DNA of 64,000 nucleotides, taken from assembly GCF_003589595.1 (NCBI RefSeq), contig NW_020653993.1, forward strand, positions 7,041,876-7,105,875. The letters run 5' to 3'. Source of the stretch: Hyposmocoma kahamanoa. Its lineage: Eukaryota; Arthropoda; Insecta; Lepidoptera; Cosmopterigidae. A program made the translations under genes and the position numbers. The notes beneath the pieces are model-generated. The model saw only the letters and a program-made list of their open reading frames with translations. It was not told the origin of the DNA and did not search any database. Positions 11,700 to 23,226 of the stretch are shown piece by piece. Position 1 is the stretch's first letter. Every line of letters begins with the position of its first letter.

Positions 11700-14400
11700 C
11701 ATTGAGGTCGTCATACGGTGACGCCGGTCGTCTGTCGAATTAACGCGCGACTCTGCGGAGCGACTGCTATGTTTGATCCTAAAATTGTCGTATGGGTAGG
11801 TACCGCTCAAGATAATGTAGACCGGGTTTCACAGAAGGGACATGCCATAATTTTTTACATACATATTTTACCTACAAACGTCGCGAAATATTTAATCACT
11901 TTTAAAGTTATCTATTTGTAAATAAACATCAAAAATATACCTGATATTGGAACATTTTCTACCTATAATGTGCCACTTCACCCTTGTGTTTCATTATTTA
12001 GATTTTTGTAAAATTAATATTTGAAAATAATTAAATGTATTTCATTTACTTATTGGATTATACAAAATCAATAAAGGCCATACTATTATCTATATTTGGG
12101 TGTAAGCGACGTCGCCGAACTTTGAAAATAATATGTAGCCTAGGTGTCAAAATGTCACATCAGCAAGTGAGAACTTTTCAAGAGATGTTTTAAATTCTAC
12201 GAACGATTAATGGATAACTTATGTTTAAATAGGATAAGTTACCAAATTTCACATATACATAATTTGTTTCGTATGCTTCGTATGCCTTAGTCATGAGAGG
12301 GTAGTTATCATGTAAGTCTTCTTTACCTAATTTCGGTGGTAATTTTTATTATTTAGTATTATGGTTAAAGATATTTAATACAAGGTATCATAAAATTTCT
12401 ACAAACAGTACGTGCTCATAAAATATTCAAATGTTACAGATAAAATATCACGTTCGAGTATAATAAGAAAAAACAAAAACAAGACCCTAATCAAGTATTG
12501 TACAGTTTATTAGCACGCCTGGTTATACGCTTTTGAATATGTAGTATTTATAGTAAAATTTATTAACGAGTGAACATTTTTATTTAAAATTTTTCTAATC
12601 ATTAATTTATAAAGTATTCGAGTAAATTATTGTGAAATATTAATTAATATTTCCGGATACTACACTCGAATATTAAAATATTAATAATACTTCATGATAA
12701 TGTTGTACAACATTTAAATAATGAAAATTGCCACCAAAATTAGGTGGAGAAAGCCCGAAATATACCCAAAAGCACTTTTGACGAATGATGATCATTATCA
12801 TGGCTTTGTTATTATACCAAGGGTACGAATAATATGAAGCAGCACCACCAGATGCCTATCTCCAACATTCGACTGCTATGGACTGATAATATTCTCATGA
12901 TTGTCAATCAAACATTCAAATATCGTATTTTTTTATAAAACCGCGTTCTATGACGTCACGGCGAAGGTGGAACAATATTGTTACCACCACGCTTACACTC
13001 AGATATAGCTCGTGTAAGTTGGCTCTAATTCGTCATTACTTATAAAATATTATAGGTTTAGTTAGTAAAAGTTGTTTTTAGCACTACTGTAACTTTAAGG
13101 TAGATATTTCTAACAAATTGATTAGTATAGTATGTTTCTCTGGATAAAAAAATTAGATTTTTAAAGCTGCAACCTTAAAACACTGTTTTATAAAACTCAT
13201 TTTTCACTATTACCAAAACTTTTATTTGCGTTTAGAACGAAATAGTAATTACGCGTTAAATCCGGTTTCAAGCTAGGTAATATCCAGACAGACGGTTTGC
13301 AGGTACGGTTTTTTGTAGGACCCTGTAAAACGTGATGCTACTATTTAAACACATAAACTAATAAACAGATCCTACATAAAAAAATCGTTCCTGCAATGAA
13401 CAGGACGCCACCGAATCAACAAGCCGTTACTCTATTCTCATTGTCCGTCCGAAACAATTACGGCCAAATGAGTCACGTCAAATTAAGAGAAGAATGCCAA
13501 GTATGAAGCTTCATTCGCGCCATGCGTCTTTTATTTTGTATTACTTATTTTATGAGAACGAGAGTACAGGGCCTGCTCACAAAATCGGGTATTTTATTTA
13601 CTATATATACAGATTAAGTAAGGGCACTAAGCGATTGTGACTAATTATAGGTTTCAAGCCCATGACATGACTAACACCGCCTAATACTACCCCACTAAAC
13701 TGTATCTAGAAATAATCGTTTAGTCGATCGCCTGTGTGTATATATAAATACTATATTTTTCGAAAAGATCGTAAATATAAACAAACATGACTGAGTGACA
13801 GCAAATATATATGACAACAAAATAAGTGTTTTTGTCGTTAAGATTTTTTTTGTTGATTGTATTGTTTTTGATCTTATCAGAAATATATAAAACTATTTCG
13901 AAATAGGTTCTATCGGGAATCTAAACTCTTTAATTAGCTTGAAACCAGATTTTACGAGGACAAATCATCCAGTGAATAGCGAGCTTTATTTAATTGACAT
14001 AACGATGCTTTACTTTCTCAAACTCGTATCTTACCAAGGGTGATTACTCAGGAGATGACAAAACTTTCTATTTTAAATTTCTTATCAAGGGTGTTAATTT
14101 GGATACATTACTTCAAGAATGTATCTGAATACGAAGGAAACGTGATGTAAAATCAGCGTGCAAAATTTGTATATACAATTCATTTTTTGCATTTCAGTAA
14201 CTGTGCTTTAAGATACGAATTTGAGAAAGTAAGACTACAAATTAAGCTTGTTCTTTCTTGCTGATTACATGACATTAATTTAAGACTATCGCATGTTAGA
14301 GCCTACGAAAACGGAATAGGTGTGCTTCGTACTTCGTTATTTTGACACCGACGATGGAACGGGAAAGAGCTGTGTTATTTTCGTTTAACTAAACGTTTTA
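11700..14400. other. No gene seen
   Basis: AT-rich. An inverted pair (CTTTCTCAAACTCGTATCTTA near 14011 and its complement near 14210) may mark a small TIR element. Otherwise nothing recognised. Confidence 0.5.
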
Positions 14401-14439
14401 TTTCGATTAAACTGCATAGAGATAAATAATGATAAATTA

Positions 14440-14618
14440 AATAAATATTAGACAACATGACATACGTTGCTCAGATCCCAAAGTGTGTAACTAAAACAAT
14501 TTGTTTGGAAATTGGAAACAATGACCACAAACACCCAGAGCCGAGGCAATATTGGCCCGACCGGGGATCGAACCTGTCACCTCTGGTGTGCGTGCAAGCC
14601 ACTCTGCCACAGAGGTTG
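14440..14618 (-). repeat. tRNA-headed SINE
   Basis: Minus-strand head CTCTGTGGCAGAGTGGCTTG with B box GGTTCGATCCCC, body containing CTGGGTGTTTGTGGTCATTG and GGGATCTGAGCAACGTATG. A truncated relative is at 18449-18560. Confidence 0.68.
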
Positions 14619-14689
14619 TCAAATTTGTAGGCACTTACGTCTAATTCAAATTTTTCAGTGTCAATCGACAAAGATGTAGTCGATAATCA

Positions 14690-15020
14690 GTTGTCTGCTC
14701 ACACGTTTCGATTGACCAAAATACTATGTTGATCGACAAAACGTGTGTTGTTCATCGTCTGTTACTTACACATTTACTCGATTTTGTCTGGTCATACGTG
14801 TCTATTGTCAAAAATCGTCTAGTACTTGCACATTTACTCGTATTTGATCCAACAAAAAAAAGTGTTTGTCGGTTGCTAACACCTCTATTCGATTTGATCT
14901 GATGCCACGTGTCGTCGTCATCGTCGAGCATAAAAAAAATCGAGCAAATCTGTAGGTTTTTGCATGGACCACTATTCTAGAAAACCAGCGAGAGATCTGC
15001 GATCGCTTCAGCACAAAATG
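14690..15020. repeat. Diverged ~65-bp tandem-like block
   Basis: Words such as ACTTACACATTTACTCG and ACTTGCACATTTACTCG recur about every 65 bases with CGTGT and ATCGTC motifs. Weak and strongly diverged. Confidence 0.4.
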
Positions 15021-15925
15021 TTTGTGTGTCGAAGAATTTTGTTTGTGAAACTTTTTGTTTGCACTTCTAGCATTCAGTGCCTTTTATACTTCGATGTACC
15101 CATGTAAATATAAATGTTATTTTCTATAGGCGCGTTGCTTAGTATACATGACCAAAGTGTCTTACCCCGAATCTTTAATCTTATAAAATACTCTCCTTTC
15201 TGAAATGGCTAGAGGCATATTTGTATTGTCACTAAATTCTACCCATATTGTGGTCAATTATATCAAAATTCTTTATTGCTCCACCACCACTTTTTAGAAT
15301 AGCCTTTTTTACATTTTCGTATAAATGGTGCCATAATGTTGAGTCTAACATGATGAAAATTTTTCAGTGAACAGTTGGAGTGGCATGGAGTAAAATTTAA
15401 ATCTTAACTGTAAAGATGAACGTGTCATTTTCCGTGTTACCTTATTCTTTTCTTTTTTTGTATCCATTCGTATATTTGAGCATGGGCACTAAGTCAAAAG
15501 TTATGGCTTCTCCAAGCTGTAAATTTACTTGTTCTGATGCGAATTTATTCTGTAAATGCCAGCATGACCAGCGCTATTGCAGTGCGCCATAGTTTTTTTT
15601 TAACGTAAAGTAGACACGCTGGGCCACAATCTAAATTGAAATTCATTGACGTGATCACCGACGATGGTAATTGTCTAAAAAATGTCTATTGGCAGAAAGT
15701 TTCTATACCCGATTCTTGTATGTTTGCGCTAATGCTAAGCCTACCACACACGTGACTCCTTTAAAGTACGATTCACACGACACATAGCCCGAAATTGGTG
15801 CGTTATCTCGCGTATTTTTTGGTCCACCAAAATCTAAAATACAGCAGCACACACATATACATGTCAATTTCCTTTTTCATTGTTAACTGCGTCTCCATTC
15901 GCGTCAGGTGTATATCGCACTTTAA

Positions 15926-16263
15926 GGTCGCGTGTTCACGCTAAGAAATTGTATGGGACGGGGTGAGGTACATTGTCAGCAAACGAACATTTATGCGCGT
16001 GGACGGGTGTTGCTTAGTAGTCAACATATTTCTTCCCACAGTCGCTAGTAAAACGACAGCTACCTGCAAAACTCGTAATGCACTGACACATTTTACCCTA
16101 CACACGTCTGTCCGAAAGCATTCGTATTGTGTCATAATTTTCTCGTTTGCAATAGACAGGACATGTTTTCGTGGCTAGATCCGACAAAGTTCTTGTGGTG
16201 TAAAAGACCATTTTCATCTTTTATGTAGCAGACACGTCGAATTTCGTAGCGTGTACACGCGCA
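15926..16263. repeat. Repeat D, copy 1 (GCGCGTGT TIRs)
   Basis: About 338 bp matching 23894-24338, with inverted ends GTCGCGTGTTCACG and CGTGTACACGCGC. Shared interior GGCTAGATCCGACAAAGTTC. No coding frame. Confidence 0.65.
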
Positions 16264-16269
16264 CTAAGA

Positions 16270-18440
16270 GGGATTATACTTCACAATTTGGGTCACGGTG
16301 GTTCTGGTTATATTGTTTGCGCAGTTTCTTGATGATACTCAATACAATTGATTAATCTAAAGATTTCGATGTCATCCATATTTATATATGTATATATATT
16401 ATTATGCAGCTTTACTAGACTTTTGCAACTGAGCATCTCAACGACTTCTTCATAAAAATATATATTTAGCATTACGTCATGTAGCAACTTTGCGTGTCGC
16501 CAACATAGCGTGCTTCAAAATGTCTCGCGTCAGTTGTGGTTTATTAAATACGCGGCTTTAAACTTATTCTATACGATTCAAATTATTGTTTTACGTCCGC
16601 TTTTAAATGACATGCACGCAGGTAGAACTTTCATCACAATTCTTTGTTGCGTTTCGAATAGAAGCCCTCTGTCTCTTTAGACAACTTACAACTTCTCATA
16701 TTCATTTAGATTTTATAAAATCGACAACTAACTTTTACTATCATAACTCAAAACACGTCTAGATGAATTTATGGATTTCTTATTCGGAATTACTTACCAA
16801 AGTCAATATATGTTAGAACACAATTAGATACACGCATTTATTTTAATTTAGAATTAAGACGTCCTCTGTGTTAAGGTGAAAACACACTAGTCTAATATGT
16901 ATCAGCACCGCGAACTTGTTGCTTAGGTACGTTGCGGACTAATATGCGATCACCTTGAGTTTGTGTGTGTTTGTTACTTTAGCCATATTTTATTATTATA
17001 TAAGTATTTTTGGATTTGGTGTTGAAGAGTATTTTTTGGATTACAAAAGTCTATTTTTATTATTCTAACCTGGCAAAACAGGAATGTTGTGAAAAATCTT
17101 CATATTTAATGAACAAGGCTGTTATATCTGATCCCTTAGACGTGTTACGGAATTTCAAAGAAGGGCTTTTTCATGTCTAATTCACTATTAGCGCCGTAAT
17201 TTTAAGGTCGAAAACTGAATATTCAGCTTTTAACACGTTCACAGTGTCCCACGTAAATGCCGAAATCAACCCCGTAAGTCCTCCAAAATATGTGTGAAAT
17301 AGTGTCGGTTTCGTCTTTTACTCTCACATATAATATCAGTACATATAATATATCCAACTTATTTTGTTATTTTTGCAACCTACACCTATAAAAAGACTAT
17401 CCAGTTCACAAGTTTAAAAAATCATGTACAAGTCCAACGAAAATACACTCATTAAAACTGTCTAGGGAGCAAGCACGTTTTTTGCCAATTACTGAAAATC
17501 TGGTTTTTTACCTTTTGTAACACCATTGGGTTTTTTGGTTCAATTTCATAAATAAATTGATATAGATTTACATTTAAATTTTACATAATTTTAACAGGGT
17601 CAACATGGTAAGGGATAACATCAAATATTTCAAAAAATACTTTGCTCCCAAGACGCTTTTGATGTGTGTTTTTGACATTGTAGTAGTATGTAGTTCATAT
17701 GGAGTTATGTACTGCCAACGTGTTAACTTAGGATATTTTTCATGACATTCTTGCCACCCGTTGAAATTCTTTGAAAGTGATTGTAATGAAATTAACCTTA
17801 GTCTAAAATTGTTAAACTAATACTAAAATTATATATATATATAATGCGGGCTACACATGGTCATTCGGCCGGACGGATTTGATTGGAATGGTCGTGCGTT
17901 CAAATCGCCTTCGTCGCAGTCGTCTCAGTTCATCGATACGCCTTTTGGCCTGCTTCTTTCTAATTCAGTAAATTTATTGTACACCCGTGAGATTTGGACG
18001 TACGGATAACTGATCGTCTGTAACCCGCATTAATCCATATTGAATAAGTGTTCTGTAAAAATATTTAAACTTGAATTTGATGAATGGTGATTTTCAAAAT
18101 GTTGTCAAGTTTAAATGGCAATAGTGTACAATTTTTGAACAAATAAAAACATGTAAAAAGTTTTCAATGAATATGTTGTTTTTTTTTAGTTTCTTAGGGT
18201 GAAACTATATAAGTAGTTCCTAAAACGCTGATACGTCCTGATACGGTAAGGTCCAATCCGCATACACCCTAATATATTATTTTACCATTCAACCAACCAA
18301 CAACTCCTCTTTACAGACAGATAGATGAAGTCAAGTTTTAAGTTTTAGGTCTAATTTTCCAGAAAATTTAAGATATTTATATTACAAAGTTCAGCACACT
18401 ACGAGTTCACTAAACTGCAATACTGCATTACTGCAATGTT
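16270..18440. other. No gene seen
   Basis: AT-rich intergenic sequence. A short (TA)n run lies near 17832. No frame, RNA or repeat recognised. Confidence 0.5.
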
Positions 18441-18448
18441 ACACAATA

Positions 18449-18675
18449 TGACATACGTTGCTCTGATCCCAAAGTAAGTAGCTAAAGCACTTGTGTTATG
18501 GAAATCGGAAACAACGACGGTACCACAAACACCCAGACCCGAGACGATATAGAAAAATTAGTTTCCTGCACTGACTAAGGAATCCCTTGTAGTATGAATA
18601 CCACACCAAAAAAATTAACTTCGGGCGTACTGACTCTGAACACTTAGACCAGAACCAATTTAGAAAAGCTCATTA
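18449..18675 (-). repeat. Two adjoining truncated SINE pieces
   Basis: 18449-18560 matches the body of the SINE at 14440; 18570-18675 matches the body of the SINE at 5623 (CAGAACCAATTTAGAAAAGC). Both lack intact tRNA heads. Confidence 0.6.
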
Positions 18676-19439
18676 CTTCAAACGCATATCGACACACACG
18701 AATCGCTGACATCAGATGTTGTATAGAATAAGTATGTTGTAAAGGCTACAGCATGGCCTTAGCGAAATGAGAATGCAGAAGGCTCGATACACATAATTAA
18801 TTTTATTATGACAAATGAAATGATATTTGCAATGGTGCCCTTTGCAATGGCGGTAAAAACTTCTAATAAAATACCAAAACATATAAAGACCGAAAACACA
18901 TATCAAAACATATATCAAAAGAATTTTTGTTATTAAAAGGCAAAAAACAATTCGTTGCAAGAGTTTTTAAAATAAAATGGTTTGATATTAGATATATCAA
19001 ACTAAATTAATAAACAAAGGACAACAATAAATTACCTAATAATAGGCATACATAAAATGTGATTAATAATCAATATGATAGTGTAGAGTGAATTAATCTC
19101 AATTTCATTTCATTTTAATGTGTAATTTTAGTTTGATTTTGTTTACTGAATTTTATGAGATTTTTTGTTTAGAATAATTAAATAATTTGAATGTTGCAGT
19201 ACCCTACCAGAGTTCATGTGTAGGTAGTGAATTTTTTTAAATATACACCATGTCACCAGATGATTGCAATAAATAAATGAATTATGAATTATAAAAGTAT
19301 AATTAATATAAAACGATCCCTACACCGACTAAACACAACACTCACCCCGAAAGAGCCTATACATACAGAGTGTTTTGTTAAATGAGACAGATTGGGGAAA
19401 TCCGAAACCATACAAGATGCAAGGAAACTGTCTTAGGAA

Positions 19440-19660
19440 CTATTAAGTCTTTTTTGTGAAAACAATTTTGGCACAGTAAATTTTTGGTCAAGCGCGAGTT
19501 GTCCATAAAAATGAATAAAATTGATCATAACTTTTTTTTAGTGCTGATCNNNNNNNNNNAACAATTTTGGCACAGTAAATTTTTTTGTCAACCGCGAGTT
19601 GACCATTTTTAACAAACTTATTCATATTGATCACAACTTTTTTTAGTGCTGATCGACACA
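19440..19660. repeat. Sequence gap inside a ~95-bp direct duplication
   Basis: Ten N at 19550-19559. The sequence before the gap (AACAATTTTGGCACAGTAAA to TTTTTTAGTGCTGATC) is repeated immediately after it with differences. This is either a tandem repeat or an assembly artefact. Confidence 0.85.
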
Positions 19661-19860
19661 GTAAGGACCTTTTCATTGTATGGGACGAAAAAAAGGGACA
19701 GCAGAGGTTGGTGAAATTTAATAAAATTGTATTTTTCACAAAACGGTATAGTAAATCTTATCTCTCTCTCTAAAAGAGAAGTTTTAAGCCATTTCCATCT
19801 TACGTAGGTAACGTTATGGTAAATGCAATAAAGAATTGAATTGAAGAGTGATTAGCCTTA

Positions 19861-20025
19861 GGGTCGTATTCTAGAACTATGCTCAATGCTCAAGTTAGGA
19901 TTTGAGTATGGTTTAAAGCACTTGATATCATACTCAAGTCCCTGCCATTAGGGTCGTATTTCCAGAGCTTGTGTTGCCAGTGCAATCCTGACTTGAGCAT
20001 TAAATAGAGTTCTAGAATACGACCC
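19861..20025. mobile_element. PIF/Harbinger-like (Tourist-type) MITE, copy 1
   Basis: 165 bp with TIRs GGGTCGTATTCTAGAACT, flanked by TTA on both sides (19858-19860, 20026-20028). TIRs starting GGG and 3-bp TWA duplications are hallmarks of PIF/Harbinger. An internal GGGTCGTATTTCCAGA copy of the end motif is also present. Confidence 0.82.
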
Positions 20026-20920
20026 TTAGCCGCGCGTGTGTAACCGCTCGAAGATGTATGGTGTATTCGAACTTTTAATAAATTTAATAGTAGCATGATA
20101 AGTAAGAAGGCTTATTATTATTAGTTTTGATTTACAACCGATAATGATGCCTACATTAGATTGGTATAAAATGAGTGCACTGAGCTGCTGTTTGTGAACT
20201 AACAATCAACTATTATAACAAGTTTTCCTGTGTTGAGAAACAATAATTTCTGACAACAAGAATTTTGTCTTTTTTATCTGTAGGTACGTGCGTTTGTGCA
20301 CGCTAATCTCCAGGATAGCTGAGTCCATTTCGACGTGGTTTTCAGTGATATATTGATATATTTATTTGAATCGGTGTTGTTGATATTAAAATGCGTTTCG
20401 CGTTTTTTCGCGTTTCGCGTTCGGAATGACGCATGCAGTAGCCGGAATTCAGTGCTTGCTTTTTGTTGCAAACAGTTGGTTGGATATGGCAAGCTACAAA
20501 AATCTTAGTCATTAGTAGATCCATAAAAAGGTCAATGACACGATTTTTATATTTCAGATACAATAACGTTTTCTATGATAAAATTGAATTAAAAATTAAT
20601 AGGTTATCTTTAAATGTGTTTGTTAGATAAATATGTTAATCCTTATTTAAAAGAACTTTTGTCATGCGGGGAATTTCATGAAGATAAAATTATCTTTGTC
20701 TAATAATTATAAAAAAACGAATGGAGTAATTTCACAAAAAATAATTGAATATCATGGTGGTAAAACGTCTTGGCATTCAATAAAAACTTAATTACTATAA
20801 TGGATTTAAATGTAATTTTATTTAATTTGATAAAATGCTTAAAAAGTAAAATATGTACTTATTGCACGTCGCTTTCATAGCTAAATTGAAATAAGTCGTA
20901 ACAAAGAAGAAATACTGGTT

Positions 20921-21051
20921 CTGCCATCCGCTAACTAAAACGCTAAGTGACAAAATAATTTTTTGAGATATTAAAAAAATAGTAATAAAAATTATTTTGT
21001 CACTTTTAGAATATGTTCGTTTTAGAATATGTTTTAGTTAGTGTACGACAG
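20921..21051. mobile_element. CTAACTAAAAC TIR family, short copy
   Basis: 131 bp with inverted ends CTGCCATCCGCTAACTAAAA and its near-complement, and an inner AAGTGACAAAAT inverted pair. A GGTT direct duplication flanks it (20917-20920, 21052-21055). Confidence 0.65.
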
Positions 21052-22266
21052 GGTTATTAAATTGACAACTCTAGTCAACGGTAGCAAAGGTACTTCCCTG
21101 AATGACGAAAAAACTTTCATAGATTTCTTAAAGATGGCGGTAAAAAATATTATAAAATTATGTCATATTATTAAACAAATCACTGCAGCAGGCTCTTGGT
21201 ATAGTTGACAAAGTTTTATTTATTTTATTTTTATTGTAATGGTACAAATTACAGATTACAACATTGTTTTGAAACAAAATTAATTTAAAAAGAATCATCA
21301 GTAAATCTGCATTCCAATTATAACTGTACACAGCATTCAGAAAACTATATAAGTTTTGTGCGATCTTACGAACAAAAAACAATAATAACAATATAGAAGG
21401 AATATAATTAATGGTTACAACAAATATCCCTATTATGTTCTACACATTCGGTAAATAGAACTATTTGCAGAAACATTATTACTTGCGAAAACCTGATTAG
21501 CAAATAATTCATTATCATTCGTTATACTTAAAAGAATAATATAATAATATAAAGAAGGGTAATATGTGTTCCGTACTTCCGTTTTGACGCATCTAAATAT
21601 TGGAATGACCTTCCACTGTCAGTGTAAACAACTGAGTCATTTTCTGGCTTGAAAGGAAAATACATTAGTGGAACAATAATCGTAGTCTACACCCTTATCA
21701 GTTACTTTCCTTATTCGGTATCAGTTTGTACTAGACAGGTGCGCCGGTCGAAATTCAAATTTTTTTTTAACTTTATTATTATAATATGTATCATGTTTCC
21801 ATAGCCTTAATGCATAGTTTACAAATATGGTAACCTACTTTTGAAATAGACTCGAAAGTCTCGCTTTTTTCCCGGAATATTCTTCGATTTTTTTGAAATA
21901 GAGCGACTCTAATAAGCGCTAGTCAGTATCTACAGGTGTAATCGTTAAGTGTACCCAGGCAATAATTCCGCAAATATAAGAGATATTAAAAACCTTCGAT
22001 TCGAACCAACGTCATCCAGCAAACCGTGCCAGACGCTATGCCAACAAAGCCACGGGACGAACTAGCGGATCGAATTTCTGTTTTTGGTTTATATCGATGG
22101 AATTTTTACTTGGTATTCGATCTTTGTAATCTGTAATAATAATATGGACTTCTTCTTCATCGATATTATTTTTATAACTTTCATGTGATAAAAGCACTTG
22201 CACCCTTACGGCGTATGATCATATGTGGCTTTATTATACCAAGGGTATGAATTTCCATTTAAAGCC

Positions 22267-22577
22267 TTATTTCATACGCCTCAAGACACTTTTAGACTTT
22301 TGGAAGAATGTGAGGAAAGGATTTATATTAACAATCATTGCAAGAGCAATGGTAAGTCCAATAAGGGTACTGTTAAAAACAGGCATCCAGGCCACAAAAG
22401 AAGCCTTTTTCATGCCATAGATTAAAGAAATGCACGAGGTAAGAAAGGCAACAACACCAAAACAGATGTGGGTGAGCTTGGACAGGTTTCCAGGGATAAT
22501 CCTGCTCAGCTCATACGCGTAGAGCGAAGTGAAGCCATTGATTAAACTCAATATTGTGAACCCCACGGCAACCAAAC
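22267..22577 (-). CDS. Cytochrome b561 gene, exon 3 with stop
   Basis: Acceptor TTTTACAG. It continues GLVAVGFTILSLINGF, then LTHICFGVVAFLTS with the fourth His (H180), then a last membrane segment and the basic C-terminus. Stop codon at 22267-22269. Confidence 0.9.
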
Positions 22578-23169
22578 CTGTAAAAGATACAAAAATTAAA
22601 GCTTGAAGGTTAAATCGTGCAAAATAGCTGCGTGTTGTATGCTTAACGTTTCAGCGGGACAGTCCCCCTTTTAAGCTTCGTGTCCCACTTTTAAGGTTCG
22701 TGTCCCGCTGTTCCCAAAATACTTAACAATTTTCCAGCTTTGACAAAACAGGACGCAAGGACACTAATTTAAAAAAAAATGGCGCGAAAGCGATAAATAA
22801 AAAAAAAGCCAGCCCAGCAGACCACACAAGTTAAGTTCTTTTTTAAAATTTATGTCCATTAAACAATTTTAGTTCTTATTTATTGAGATTTTTTGAGGAA
22901 ATAACTCCATTAGTTTTGTTATGATTATGAATATAGAGATCGAACACACAAAAACACAGGAGACTTTCGAATATTCGGTAACTTGACCCGTGGCTCAGAT
23001 GTTAGAGCAATACTACGGTGCAGCATGTATGGACGTGAGTTCAAGTCCCACCGGGTCGATGAAAAAGTTTTTCTGTGTGTTCGATTTTTGTATTCATAAT
23101 CATTTCTAGTTCTTTTTAATTTTTTTTAATAATGTGTTTTATTTTTAAATTTTTTTCCACGCACACGCA

Positions 23170-23226
<57 letters not shown>

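Noticed and set aside
22985..23060. Functional tRNA gene
   Set aside because: Position 33 is not T, there are mismatches in anticodon and T stems, the acceptor is short, and it is embedded in an inverted-repeat element.
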